NCBI RefSeq assembly: GCF_000447755.1
Contig: NZ_AUNE01000025.1
Coordinates: forward strand, 1 to 64,000
Reading direction: 5' to 3'
DNA from: Bacteriovorax sp. BSW11_IV
GTDB lineage: Bacteria; Bdellovibrionota; Bacteriovoracia; Bacteriovoracales; Bacteriovoracaceae
DNA: 64,000 nucleotides
Made by a program: the position numbers and the translations under genes. The notes below the pieces were generated by a model. It saw nothing but the letters and a program-made list of their open reading frames with translations. It searched no databases and had not been told where the DNA came from. Below, one piece after another: positions 7,146 through 15,173 of this stretch; positions within the stretch are counted from its first letter, which is position 1, and every line of letters begins with the position of its first letter.

Positions 7146-8057
7146 ATGGCCAAAGTATTCGGTGAAATAGAATGCCTCGAACGATTAATATCATTTCAAA
7201 GAGAAGTTGGTGTAATACATTTAAAATCTCTTCAAGATGTTCTTGATTATAAAAAAGAATGTGAGCAAAAAATTGAGTTAGCGCAAAAAGTAGCCTCCTT
7301 AGAAAACGTTGCAGACATTACAAATATAAAGCAATCTCTTAGTTCACTAGATTTTGATTATTTGAAGATTAAAGATAGTGGATTTATTTTGATCCGAATT
7401 TTTAAATATTTGAGCTATAAAATTAAACGTCGAAGATTAGATAAGTCTCTTTTGATAAAGCAAAGGCATTCGGAGAATATCATTATAGAGAAGGTAATGA
7501 AATCGTCTGGAGTTTCATATATTTCTAAGAACTTTTTTGATTCTAATTATAATCTTATCCAGGGAGCTTTGGGAGAATTACAAGCATTAGAAGAGTTGAA
7601 GAAGCTTCCGGACTCATTTTATGTACTCAATAATATAACATTGAAATTTAGAAAACCACTTTATAGCGTAAAAAATGGTCAAAGAATATATTCAGCTCAA
7701 GTTGATCACGTTGTTGTTTCTCCTGCTGGAGTTTTTTTGATCGAGACGAAAAATTGGTCTAAATCTACAGTGAACATAGAGTCAGAATATACAGTATTTG
7801 ATCAAATCAAAAGGGCCAATTTTGCTTTCTACTGTTTTTTAAACCCTAGAGCTTCTAGTTTCTCTTCATTTTTTAAAAATTCAAAAAAAGTACGAGTAAG
7901 AAATATCTTGCTGATGACAAATCAAATGACAACGCAAAAAGAGAATTTTATTAAAGTTGTAAATCTTTTGCATGTACGTCAATATATCACAAGTTTTAAT
8001 GATGAATTAAGTGAGTTACAAGTACAGAATATTGTCTCAAAACTACTTGGTAAGTAG
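7146..8057 (+). CDS. NERD-domain protein (putative nuclease)
   Basis: 303 residues. The N-terminal 130 are helical and basic. A NERD (nuclease-related) domain starts at about 138: QGALGELQALEEL with E144, then VDHVVVSPAGVFLIETKNW with D187, E200 and K202 matching the D...ExK site of the restriction-endonuclease fold. No helicase or kinase domain is fused to it. It follows the HNH gene by 45 bases with only a weak SD. Domain assignment is good; DNA cleavage is inferred from retained catalytic residues, and a role with the HNH protein is inferred from adjacency. Confidence 0.78.
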   Translation: MAKVFGEIECLERLISFQREVGVIHLKSLQDVLDYKKECEQKIELAQKVASLENVADITNIKQSLSSLDFDYLKIKDSGFILIRIFKYLSYKIKRRRLDKSLLIKQRHSENIIIEKVMKSSGVSYISKNFFDSNYNLIQGALGELQALEELKKLPDSFYVLNNITLKFRKPLYSVKNGQRIYSAQVDHVVVSPAGVFLIETKNWSKSTVNIESEYTVFDQIKRANFAFYCFLNPRASSFSSFFKNSKKVRVRNILLMTNQMTTQKENFIKVVNLLHVRQYITSFNDELSELQVQNIVSKLLGK

Positions 8058-8271
8058 TTTTTTAATGATTGTTATTTGCCCTAATCGACTAAAAATAGTC
8101 ACACCATCTTAGTGTTTTGTATCCTTATCAGTATTACAAGTTAATCGAGCGTACTTTTAAGTTTGATAGGTTGCATCCTTGCGATAGCTATAGATTTAAA
8201 GGTTTTACGTTTTTTTGAAATCTGATTTGATATTTATCGAAATAATTATTGCCATTTTCTGTGTCCTGTTT

Positions 8272-8293
8272 TATTTTGACATCCATCAAAATA
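8272..8293. promoter_or_regulatory. 22-bp inverted repeat, candidate operator of the ArsR-DUF2087 regulator
   Basis: TATTTTGA-N6-TCAAAATA is a perfect 8-bp inverted repeat directly in front of the SD (AAGGAG) of the gene at 8310. ArsR-family dimers bind such AT-rich repeats, and the regulator is the second gene of this unit, so autorepression is a reasonable inference. Confidence 0.55.
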
Positions 8294-8309
8294 GAAAAGG
8301 AGTTTTGAA

Positions 8310-8630
8310 ATGGAATTTTTAAAAGAATTAAAAGAACTGCAAAAGCAGGCCAGCGGCCTAAATCGTGGCAAGATCGACATTAACGTTGAAAGAAAGATTA
8401 GAGATAACGTTTTTGAAATTATGGAAATGCTATTTACGAATGCAACACCTGAGAAGTTCATTAATACGACAAAGTTAATGTATAGAGATTGGTCTCAAAG
8501 CTACAGCGAAGATATTCGCTTTGGTAGAGATGAAGATGCGGACAAGGGCATGATTAAACTTAGCACATTTGAATGGGTGGTGTCGCTGCCCTCAGTTCAA
8601 AAGATGCGCTCAGAAGTAAGTGCAGGTTAA
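8310..8630 (+). CDS. Small conserved-type cytosolic protein, unknown
   Basis: 106 residues with no signal peptide or membrane segment. It is mostly helical and charged: the first 30 residues are Lys-rich and amphipathic, and the middle contains a TKLMYRDWSQSY segment. A strong SD (AAGGAG) precedes the ATG. It ends three bases before the ArsR-type regulator, so the two are almost certainly translated together and it may be a partner or target of that regulator. I do not recognise the family. Confidence 0.6.
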   Translation: MEFLKELKELQKQASGLNRGKIDINVERKIRDNVFEIMEMLFTNATPEKFINTTKLMYRDWSQSYSEDIRFGRDEDADKGMIKLSTFEWVVSLPSVQKMRSEVSAG

Positions 8631-8633
8631 TCG

Positions 8634-9167
8634 ATGAATCTTGCAAATATCTTCAAAGTATTAGGTGATGAAGCAAGGCTGAGTATCATTAAAAGCCTGG
8701 CAGAAAAGGATCTTTATGCGGAAGTTCTCGCAGAGAGGCTATCCCTTTCTCCAGGCACAATCACTCACCATCTCAAAAAATTAGAATCGGTGGGCCTTAT
8801 AAAAGCGCGCAAAGAGCAATACTACAAAGTCTTCTCACTACAAAAGAAAGTTCTAGATCAAAATATACTTGGCGCTATTTTGAAAGTTTCTGTTTCTCAT
8901 GAAGATGAGAATGAAGTTTTGTATGAACAAAAAATTATTAAGACATTTTTCAAAAATGGTGAACTTAAATCAATTCCAGTTCAAAGAAAGAAGAGAGTTG
9001 TAATTTTAAAACATCTATTACAAGAGTTTAAAAAAGATCGTGATTACTCAGAGGCCGAAGTGAATGCCAGAATTGAAAAGTATAACGAAGATTTTTGTAC
9101 AATTAGAAGAGAGTTTATTGCTGAAAAACTTATGACAAGAAAAGATGGGATCTATCGTTTGAGTTAG
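8634..9167 (+). CDS. ArsR-type HTH regulator fused to DUF2087
   Basis: 177 residues. Residues 1-70 are an ArsR winged helix (FKVLGDEARLSIIKSL, then SPGTITHHLKKLESVGLI). From about 100 to the end the sequence follows DUF2087: FFKNGELKSIPVQRKKR, YSEAEVNARI, then CTIRREFIAEKLM. DUF2087 is commonly fused to ArsR domains. No metal-binding Cys motif is visible in the HTH, so it is unlikely to be a classical metal sensor. Its candidate operator is the repeat at 8272-8293. Confidence 0.85.
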   Translation: MNLANIFKVLGDEARLSIIKSLAEKDLYAEVLAERLSLSPGTITHHLKKLESVGLIKARKEQYYKVFSLQKKVLDQNILGAILKVSVSHEDENEVLYEQKIIKTFFKNGELKSIPVQRKKRVVILKHLLQEFKKDRDYSEAEVNARIEKYNEDFCTIRREFIAEKLMTRKDGIYRLS

Positions 9168-9350
9168 TTTTTAGCATTAATTTAGAAGGTTTTTTCAGGG
9201 TCTTGAAGGGCTCGTTTGAAGTCTATGTTATTGTTTTAATTCAGAAGTGGTATTATTTACAGATATTCTTCCCGCCTTTATAAAACATGATATATTGCGC
9301 CGCATTATTTATGTTTTTAATCTAAAACTAATTTAAAACAGGATGAATTT

Positions 9351-9743
9351 ATGAAAAAACTAATGATTACTGTGCTCTCATTAATGTCTTTTTTTACTTA
9401 TGCAAACGTAGATTATTATGACCTTTTTAAAGGTGAAGAAAACGAAGTTAAGTGTGTTATCTCTATCGAAAAACTTAACTGTTCTTCATCTCAAGAATTT
9501 TTTGGTGATTCTTATTATAGCTGTGACTTTTCAGTTAAATACCGTACACATGATTCTGAAATTAAGTACGCTTTAGGAAGTGCTTCAGCAGCACCAATGA
9601 ATACAGATTTAGATTCATCTATTGCATCAGTTGGTGTTGCGACAGTTAATGCTCTTTCATCACCATTTAGATCAGTTAAAGCAAAAATGAATAGAAATTC
9701 AATGATTAAAGAAATTCAGCAAGAATTTGGAAAATGTCGTTAA
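9351..9743 (+). CDS. Small secreted protein, unknown
   Basis: 130 residues with a clear Sec signal peptide (about 1-18, ending YANV). The mature part has four cysteines (VKCVIS, LNCSSS, YSCDFS and one near the C-terminus), enough for two disulfides, consistent with a periplasmic or exported location. AGGATGAATTT precedes the ATG. It is a single gene closed by the terminator at 9780. No family recognised. Confidence 0.6.
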   Translation: MKKLMITVLSLMSFFTYANVDYYDLFKGEENEVKCVISIEKLNCSSSQEFFGDSYYSCDFSVKYRTHDSEIKYALGSASAAPMNTDLDSSIASVGVATVNALSSPFRSVKAKMNRNSMIKEIQQEFGKCR

Positions 9744-9779
9744 TTTAAAAATGATCCACATTAAAATTCATCAATATTT

Positions 9780-9806
9780 AGGGACGCTAAGTGCGTCCTT
9801 ATTTTA
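9780..9806 (+). terminator. Intrinsic terminator with GGACGC stem
   Basis: GGACGC-TAAGT-GCGTCC stem followed by TTATTTTATT. The same stem bases recur in terminators at 15066 and 22391. Confidence 0.75.
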
Positions 9807-9890
9807 TTAGTTTAACTGCTTGCAGTACTCTAATCAATTGTCTCTTCTTTTCATTTGTTAGAATCATAGACTCATCAATGTGAAGTTTTC

Positions 9891-9998
9891 ATGAAAACAC
9901 TTCGCCTTTTCTCTTTTTGGATTCTCGTTGTGTCTTTGCTAAAAATAATTTTAATGCATCGTGAAGTTCAAAAGCAGCTAAAGAAAAAGGTATCATGA
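9891..9998 (+). CDS. Possible 35-residue membrane peptide
   Basis: A short open frame starting with ATG encodes one hydrophobic helix (about residues 5-21) followed by a basic tail ending KQLKKKVS, a plausible single-pass membrane peptide. The SD is weak (GAAG about nine bases upstream). It lies alone between a terminator and a convergent regulator gene. It could be chance; this is a low-confidence call. Confidence 0.2.
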   Translation: MKTLRLFSFWILVVSLLKIILMHREVQKQLKKKVS

Positions 9999-10017
9999 TC
10001 TAAGAGCAGAGCTGAAT

Positions 10018-10692
10018 CTAGGTCATAGTGGCCAGTTCAGCCTTTAACCATTGATCAAATAAACAGCCCTGAGACTTTAGTAGCATTTGCTCTAGGGTTT
10101 TTATGAGAATAACTTTTTTTGTGTCGAAGTGGTGGAAAACTTCTTTGTCGTCGTCCCATCCCACAAGAATGCGTTTGTCCTTGAAGTATCCAATTGTTAT
10201 TGGGAATATAAGAAATGTTTTTGAGCGATATTTTATTTCAAGTTTGTTCCTCATGCGAATCGCATTTCGCAATTCACTTAAGTCCTCTTTCTGATGTTCT
10301 TCTTTTGCAGGAGCGCCGACTCTGAGAGTAAGGCGATTCATTTCTTTTACGGTATTTTTTGGAAGTCCCTCGGAAATTTTCGAAAAGACATTTTGTGATG
10401 CTTTGGAAAGGGGGGCATCACCATATTGCTGTACCCACTGTAGTCCCAGAACAATGGCATCTAGCTCTTCTTGATTAAACATAAGAGGAGGAATGAAAAA
10501 ACCGGGTCTTAAAATATAGCCAATACCTGGTTCGCCAATAATTTCGGCACCCTTATCTTTAAGAAGGGCAATATCACGGTACAAAGTCCTAGGGCTTATA
10601 TTTAATTTCTGCGCGAGCTTTTCCCCACTTATGGGATAGCGATTTGTGCGCAATATTTGTAAGAGCTCTAAAAGTCGGTCACTTCGAATCAT
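10018..10692 (-). CDS. YafY-type HTH/WYL transcriptional regulator
   Basis: 224 residues: an HTH_11 domain at 1-60 (SGEKLAQKLNISPRTLYRDI), a linker, then a WYL domain at about 140-205 (YRSKTFLIFPITIGYF then RILVGWDDD). It is shorter than the WYL protein at 2625 and lacks the C-terminal WCX part. It is transcribed divergently from a VOC-family protein, the usual arrangement for YafY-like regulators, and probably controls it through the TGACA/TGTCA repeats in the 75-base gap. The ligand is not predictable. Confidence 0.85.
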   Translation of the reverse strand: MIRSDRLLELLQILRTNRYPISGEKLAQKLNISPRTLYRDIALLKDKGAEIIGEPGIGYILRPGFFIPPLMFNQEELDAIVLGLQWVQQYGDAPLSKASQNVFSKISEGLPKNTVKEMNRLTLRVGAPAKEEHQKEDLSELRNAIRMRNKLEIKYRSKTFLIFPITIGYFKDKRILVGWDDDKEVFHHFDTKKVILIKTLEQMLLKSQGCLFDQWLKAELATMT

Positions 10693-10703
10693 TATTTATT
10701 TAT

Positions 10704-10726
10704 ACTGCCATTTTTTGACAGTGTCA
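10704..10726. promoter_or_regulatory. Overlapping TGACA/TGTCA repeats, candidate WYL operator
   Basis: Two symmetrical elements overlap: ACTGCCA-N5-TGACAGT (6 of 7 pairs) and the perfect TGACA-G-TGTCA. They lie in the divergent gap between the regulator and the VOC gene, and the half-site matches that at 3663-3679. Confidence 0.5.
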
Positions 10727-10767
10727 TCTGCTATTCTAACTTCAGAACATTTAACAAGGAGACTTCC

Positions 10768-11133
10768 ATGAATGTATTAAATTTAATTACTATCTATGTG
10801 AGCGATGTTGGAAAAAGTATTGAATTTTATAAAAAAATTTTTGAAATCGAGCCAAGTTTCATCGTCCCAACCTATGCTTCATTTTCAATGGAAAATGGAC
10901 TTAGCTTTTCTTTGTGGTCCAACAAGGCAAAAGACTTTATTTCCGAAGGGGTGGGGAGTCGCTTTGAGCTTTCCATCATGGTTTCTGATGAGATTAGAGT
11001 CTTGGATTTATATGAGAAATGGCAGGAGCTTGGCGTTGTGATTGAACAGAAATTTCACAAGGCGGTTTTTGGCCCGACGTTTGTGGTGCTAGATCTTGAC
11101 GGGCATCGAATTAGAGTGTGCATTCCGGATTAG
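10768..11133 (+). CDS. VOC-superfamily (glyoxalase/bleomycin-resistance-like) protein
   Basis: 121 residues with the two beta-alpha-beta-beta-beta modules of the vicinal-oxygen-chelate fold: module one begins LITIYVSDVGKSIEFYKKIF, module two begins FELSIMVSD and ends VVLDLDGHRIRVCIPD. The usual first metal-ligand His/Glu is not obvious, so it may bind rather than convert its ligand. It is divergent from the YafY-type regulator, implying inducible expression, often towards a toxic small molecule. Substrate unknown. Confidence 0.8.
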   Translation: MNVLNLITIYVSDVGKSIEFYKKIFEIEPSFIVPTYASFSMENGLSFSLWSNKAKDFISEGVGSRFELSIMVSDEIRVLDLYEKWQELGVVIEQKFHKAVFGPTFVVLDLDGHRIRVCIPD

Positions 11134-11213
11134 GGGATAACTGCTAAAGAATAAGAAGCTAGCTTCAAAAATTTAATTTGACGATAATATTTATAAGCAT
11201 TAGTCAGATGGCC

Positions 11214-11669
11214 TTATTTAATTAAATCATCTGAGATATTAACAAGTGTAAACTCTATCATCATGATTTTCTTGTTCTCAATTTCGATATGGCCCTTGAA
11301 GCGAAATGAGTTTTCAAAATTATCTATGAGTTCAACTTTAACATCAAGAATTTCACCAGGCCTTGCGAAGTGCTTGTACTTTGCTTTATGAACGGCACGA
11401 AGAACTCCTAAAGCAAAACCTTTTGTCGATTGAGAATCGTAATCTTCTACGGGTGAGTAGTGCTCAGCAATGAGTAGACCTGCCGCCTGTGTTGTCATCT
11501 CTTGCATCATGGCACCAGGAACAATTGGTGCACCTGGAAAATGTCCCACAATGTAGAAATCTTCATTTTTGGGTGTCGCCTTAGCATGTAAAAACTTAGG
11601 AGAGTGCTCTACGACATTTGATATTAAAAGATAAGGGGCCCTATGGTGAAGTCGTTTAAGTATGTTCAT
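11214..11669 (-). CDS. FabZ-like 3-hydroxyacyl-ACP dehydratase
   Basis: 151 residues, the size of FabZ, with the hot-dog-fold active site: VGHFPGAPIVPGAMMQE, giving catalytic H43 and E57. FabZ-type enzymes dehydrate 3-hydroxyacyl-ACP in fatty-acid elongation. The usual neighbours (lpxA, lpxD, fab genes) are absent here, so this may be a second copy serving another acyl pathway. An SD GGATATTT precedes the ATG. It is cytosolic. Confidence 0.85.
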   Translation of the reverse strand: MNILKRLHHRAPYLLISNVVEHSPKFLHAKATPKNEDFYIVGHFPGAPIVPGAMMQEMTTQAAGLLIAEHYSPVEDYDSQSTKGFALGVLRAVHKAKYKHFARPGEILDVKVELIDNFENSFRFKGHIEIENKKIMMIEFTLVNISDDLIK

Positions 11670-11765
11670 AAATATCCAATGAAAAGTTTTCGCTATATTA
11701 GCAGTTTTTATAGGATGGATGAATGTCTTGAGCTTCTTGTCTAGAATTAATCAAAGATGGACAAC

Positions 11766-13574
11766 TCAGGCGTACTTTAGAAGAACTTTTCGCAAATCTT
11801 CTTTCGAGAATGGTTTACAAATAAAGTCCTTCATTCCAGCTTTAAAGCACATTTCTCGCTCTTCATTGAATGCATTTGCTGTAAGAGCAATGATTATTGG
11901 TGCATTTTCTTTGAATTCGTCAACTATGGCCTTCGATGCATCAATGCCGTTAACTTCAGGCATTTGAATGTCCATAAAGATAAGATCATATTTCTTGTTT
12001 CTGACGGCCTCGATGGCTTCTTTTCCATTGTTTACAATATCATAGTGCACACCTAATTTTTTTAAAAATGTGCTTGCGACTAATTGATTAGTTGAGTTGT
12101 CTTCTGCCAAAAGGACGTTAATCTTCTCAAGTTGATTTACTGATTTTTCAATCTCTATTTCTTCTTCACGACCAATTTCTAAAGGAAGCTCAATATGAAA
12201 GTTCGATCCTTTATCTAATTCACTTTCTACTCTGATTGTTCCTTTCATTATTTGAACAAGACGTGCACTAATGGCAAGGCCAAGCCCTGTGCCTCCAAAC
12301 TTGCGAGTCTTAGAGGTGTCGTCTTGATTAAAGGCATCGAAGATTCTCTCCTGACTATCCTTTGCAATACCAATCCCATTGTCTGAAATTGTAAAGCGCA
12401 TTCTAATTTCATTAACAGAGCTATTCACTTTTTCTATTCTAAGTTCTACTTTCCCATTTGCAGGAGTGAATTTTATGGCATTACTTATGAAATTGGACAG
12501 TATTTGGCCTATAAGTACTTCATCTGCTTTGATTATCTTTGGGATACTTTTACAAATATAAAGGGATAGTTTTATTTTTCCATTATCCGCTTGGGGTTTG
12601 AATTGATTGATTGTTTTTTGAATACTATCTTTGAAATTGAAAGCATTATTTTTAATTTTAGTATTATTGGATTCAATATTTGAGTATTGCAAAATTTCAT
12701 CTAATAATATTTTAAGATTTATACTGCTATCGATAGAAGATTTTACGATTTTCTTTTGTTCCTTTGGAAGTTGTGCCTCTCCAAGAAGCTGTAATCCACC
12801 AATAATTCCGTTGAGTGGTGTTCGTATTTCGTGGGACATATTGGCAACAAAACGATTTTTTATTTCTAACGCCTGCACTGCTTTTTCTTCGGCCTTGATG
12901 GCCTTATTTTTCTTAGACAATAGTGATAGAAACAATGATGCAAAATTTCGATAAACAAATATAAGACCGATTAGAATGAGCGTATACATTATTCCTGAAA
13001 AGCGATAAACATCTTTTTGAACTTTTCTAAACGGAGCGAAGGCCTCTGATGTATCAATTTCAGAAACCACCCCAATACCTAAGGCCTCAAGCCATTTCCA
13101 GCAACCGATGACTTCTATTCCTCGATAATCAAGATAGCCTTGAATGTGACAACCTGACTGGGCCATTTTCAGGCTTTCTAACATTATATTTGTTTTTGAA
13201 CCTGGAATTTCTATTTTAAAATTCTCTGCTTCGGGGAGATTGTTTTCAATTCTATTTTCTCTTACGAGTTCATCTCGAAATCGCGATGGCGAAAGGAGGA
13301 CTCCGTCTTTATTTACGAGGTAGGTTTCTCCAGTTTGACCAATTCTTGTTTTTGTAAGAATTTCCCAAAAATGTGAGAACTTAAATTTATGGGCCTCTCT
13401 TTTACTTTCGTTAATTAAACTTGTTGAAGTTGATGATACTAATGTTTGCAAGACACTTTGATTGTATGTAATCAGTGAATTTAGATTAGATTTCAGGATG
13501 AAATATGTGAAGGAGAATATCAAAATAGATATGACTAGCGCGTACAAGAATAATGTTATTTTAGTTATTCTCAA
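11766..13574 (-). CDS. Hybrid sensor histidine kinase with receiver domain
   Basis: 602 residues from a TTG with AAGG upstream. TM1 is about 8-28. A periplasmic Cache-like sensor covers about 30-185 (GQTGETYLVNKDG at 79-91; two Cys at 142 and 158 could form a disulfide). TM2 is about 192-212. The HisKA phosphoacceptor is H248 in MSHEIRTPLNG; the ATPase has N365, DNG at 398-400 and GTGLGLAI. A receiver domain at about 485-600 has phosphoacceptor D535 in FMDIQMPE. No Hpt domain is fused, so a separate phosphotransfer protein or response regulator is needed; none lies nearby. Ligand unknown. Confidence 0.93.
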   Translation of the reverse strand: MRITKITLFLYALVISILIFSFTYFILKSNLNSLITYNQSVLQTLVSSTSTSLINESKREAHKFKFSHFWEILTKTRIGQTGETYLVNKDGVLLSPSRFRDELVRENRIENNLPEAENFKIEIPGSKTNIMLESLKMAQSGCHIQGYLDYRGIEVIGCWKWLEALGIGVVSEIDTSEAFAPFRKVQKDVYRFSGIMYTLILIGLIFVYRNFASLFLSLLSKKNKAIKAEEKAVQALEIKNRFVANMSHEIRTPLNGIIGGLQLLGEAQLPKEQKKIVKSSIDSSINLKILLDEILQYSNIESNNTKIKNNAFNFKDSIQKTINQFKPQADNGKIKLSLYICKSIPKIIKADEVLIGQILSNFISNAIKFTPANGKVELRIEKVNSSVNEIRMRFTISDNGIGIAKDSQERIFDAFNQDDTSKTRKFGGTGLGLAISARLVQIMKGTIRVESELDKGSNFHIELPLEIGREEEIEIEKSVNQLEKINVLLAEDNSTNQLVASTFLKKLGVHYDIVNNGKEAIEAVRNKKYDLIFMDIQMPEVNGIDASKAIVDEFKENAPIIIALTANAFNEEREMCFKAGMKDFICKPFSKEDLRKVLLKYA

Positions 13575-13808
13575 TCAATAGACCTTATAGAGTGGAACTT
13601 CCTTTATTATATGAGCTAAATGATTAAAACTATTTTTTTTTAATCTTAATCTTTCATCCTGAGAATTAATCTAGTTTCTCTTAAAGTTCCTTTTCTAAGT
13701 CATTCGTTTTTGGCGGTAAGATACATATTGAAATCCTCGTGATTTTAATTGTTTAAGAATGTGACAGTGCAGAAATATCTACATATGAATATTGAGACCT
13801 ATCTTCAA

Positions 13809-13836
13809 ATACGTTAGTTTTTAATCACTAATGTAT
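13809..13836 (+). promoter_or_regulatory. 5'-UTR hairpin before the 13850 gene
   Basis: ATACGTTAGT-N8-ACTAATGTAT pairs at 9 of 10 positions and ends two bases before the SD (AAGGAG) of the gene at 13850. It could stabilise the message or be an operator. There is no T-run, so it is not a terminator. Confidence 0.35.
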
Positions 13837-13849
13837 TAAGGAGAGTCGG

Positions 13850-14728
13850 ATGAAAATTTTTATTTTCACTCTTGTCGCTTTGTTTTCAACTTTGGCAAAC
13901 GCTGATTTTGTTGGATTAAAAGGTCAGAGTTGTTCATTTATTGAGAAGAATTTTAAAATTCTAAACGATAGTCACGATGATAAATTTTATTTCTTAGAAT
14001 TTGGTGCCGGTGATTATGTTGTTTGCGATAGAAAGAGTTTTAATATCGTAGAGCTAGCTTTAACTGAAGAAACGGCAAAAGTTATAAGCGGTCTCAATTC
14101 TAATTCTTCAAAAATTGATAACTACAATTTAAGAGCTTATCAACTTCTTAGAAAATTTCAGTACATTAGTAAACCAGAATTGGAAGATGGTTTAGAAGTT
14201 TATACCGTTCACTATACTGATAAGGGACAATATAAGTTTTATGTCGTAGAGGGCAAGGTCGTTGTTATTAAGGCGATTTGGGATGCCTATTTAAAAAACG
14301 TAGAAGAAGTCACTAGAAAAAATAAAATAGTGGCAGAGAGAACGTCCTATATGAAAGAGATGGCAGAGATTCTAGGAGTGCGCACTCTTCTTTTTGATTA
14401 TCAATTTGCAACATTTGATAAAGTTACTGTAACCAGAGATGGCTGCAAGATTAATTTTAAAGGTTCTGCATCAGAGAGAAAGCACCCTGCCACTATCACG
14501 AAAGCTGGACCAATTACATTTGATTTCTCCCTTGATTTCGCCAATGGAATTGGTTGGACTCCACGCAATTTGTATATCGAATTCAGTAGACAGGCCGGTC
14601 GCACAGGAACTTACTGGAACAAAAATAATGAATACTATTTTGATCGTTTCCAATTCAATGTCGAAGGTGTCACTCCTCGCATTAACCAGCTTTTAAATAA
14701 ACTACATAACTCTTGTTATAAAAAATAA
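13850..14728 (+). CDS. Secreted protein, unknown
   Basis: 292 residues with a Sec signal peptide (1-18, ending ANA) and a strong SD (AAGGAG). The mature protein has a mixed alpha/beta N-terminal half and a beta-rich C-terminal third with paired cysteines, one in DGCKINF and one at the C-terminus (NSCYKK). It is probably soluble in the periplasm or exported. The next gene, also secreted, starts 20 bases downstream, so the two form an operon. No family recognised. Confidence 0.6.
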   Translation: MKIFIFTLVALFSTLANADFVGLKGQSCSFIEKNFKILNDSHDDKFYFLEFGAGDYVVCDRKSFNIVELALTEETAKVISGLNSNSSKIDNYNLRAYQLLRKFQYISKPELEDGLEVYTVHYTDKGQYKFYVVEGKVVVIKAIWDAYLKNVEEVTRKNKIVAERTSYMKEMAEILGVRTLLFDYQFATFDKVTVTRDGCKINFKGSASERKHPATITKAGPITFDFSLDFANGIGWTPRNLYIEFSRQAGRTGTYWNKNNEYYFDRFQFNVEGVTPRINQLLNKLHNSCYKK

Positions 14729-14748
14729 TTTCTTTAAAGGAGAAAAAT

Positions 14749-15051
14749 ATGAAAAAGATTATTTTATTGGCCTTAACATTGGCATCAGTATCTTCTATGG
14801 CACGAAGCTTTCGCGTGAATGCGGATGTAAGTTTTAACAACACTCACGCTCAGGCTGTTGTTCAAAATTATTGGAATCGTGCAATGGTTTGTTCTGGAAG
14901 AGCTTCAGGATTTACTCAAAATGGCGTGCGCCTTGATTCATTCATGAACAATGTGGTTATTTACCCAGGTAGTTATGCCTATATCAATGTTTATACAAAT
15001 AGATTTGATCCATTTATGGACGTAAGGGCCTCTGTTAAATGTCGATTCTAA
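14749..15051 (+). CDS. Small secreted protein, unknown
   Basis: 100 residues with a Sec signal peptide (1-18, ending SMA) and an SD AAAGGAG seven bases before the ATG. The mature part is about 80 residues, beta-rich, with two cysteines (MVCSGR and VKCRF at the C-terminus) that probably pair. It is the last gene of a two-gene secreted operon closed by the terminator at 15066. Confidence 0.6.
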   Translation: MKKIILLALTLASVSSMARSFRVNADVSFNNTHAQAVVQNYWNRAMVCSGRASGFTQNGVRLDSFMNNVVIYPGSYAYINVYTNRFDPFMDVRASVKCRF

Positions 15052-15065
15052 TTTTAGAATAAATA

Positions 15066-15092
15066 AGGACGCCTGAGAGCGTCCTTTTTTTT
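15066..15092 (+). terminator. Intrinsic terminator with GGACGC stem
   Basis: AGGACGC-CTGAGA-GCGTCCT, a 7-bp stem, followed by eight T in total. One of three terminators here sharing the GGACGC/GCGTCC stem. Confidence 0.88.
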
Positions 15093-15173
15093 CATCTAAT
15101 TTCAAATAAGATACCCATTTTACGCAATATGCTGTATTTTTAAATGAGTTAAAAATTTTAAAAAAGTGAAATC

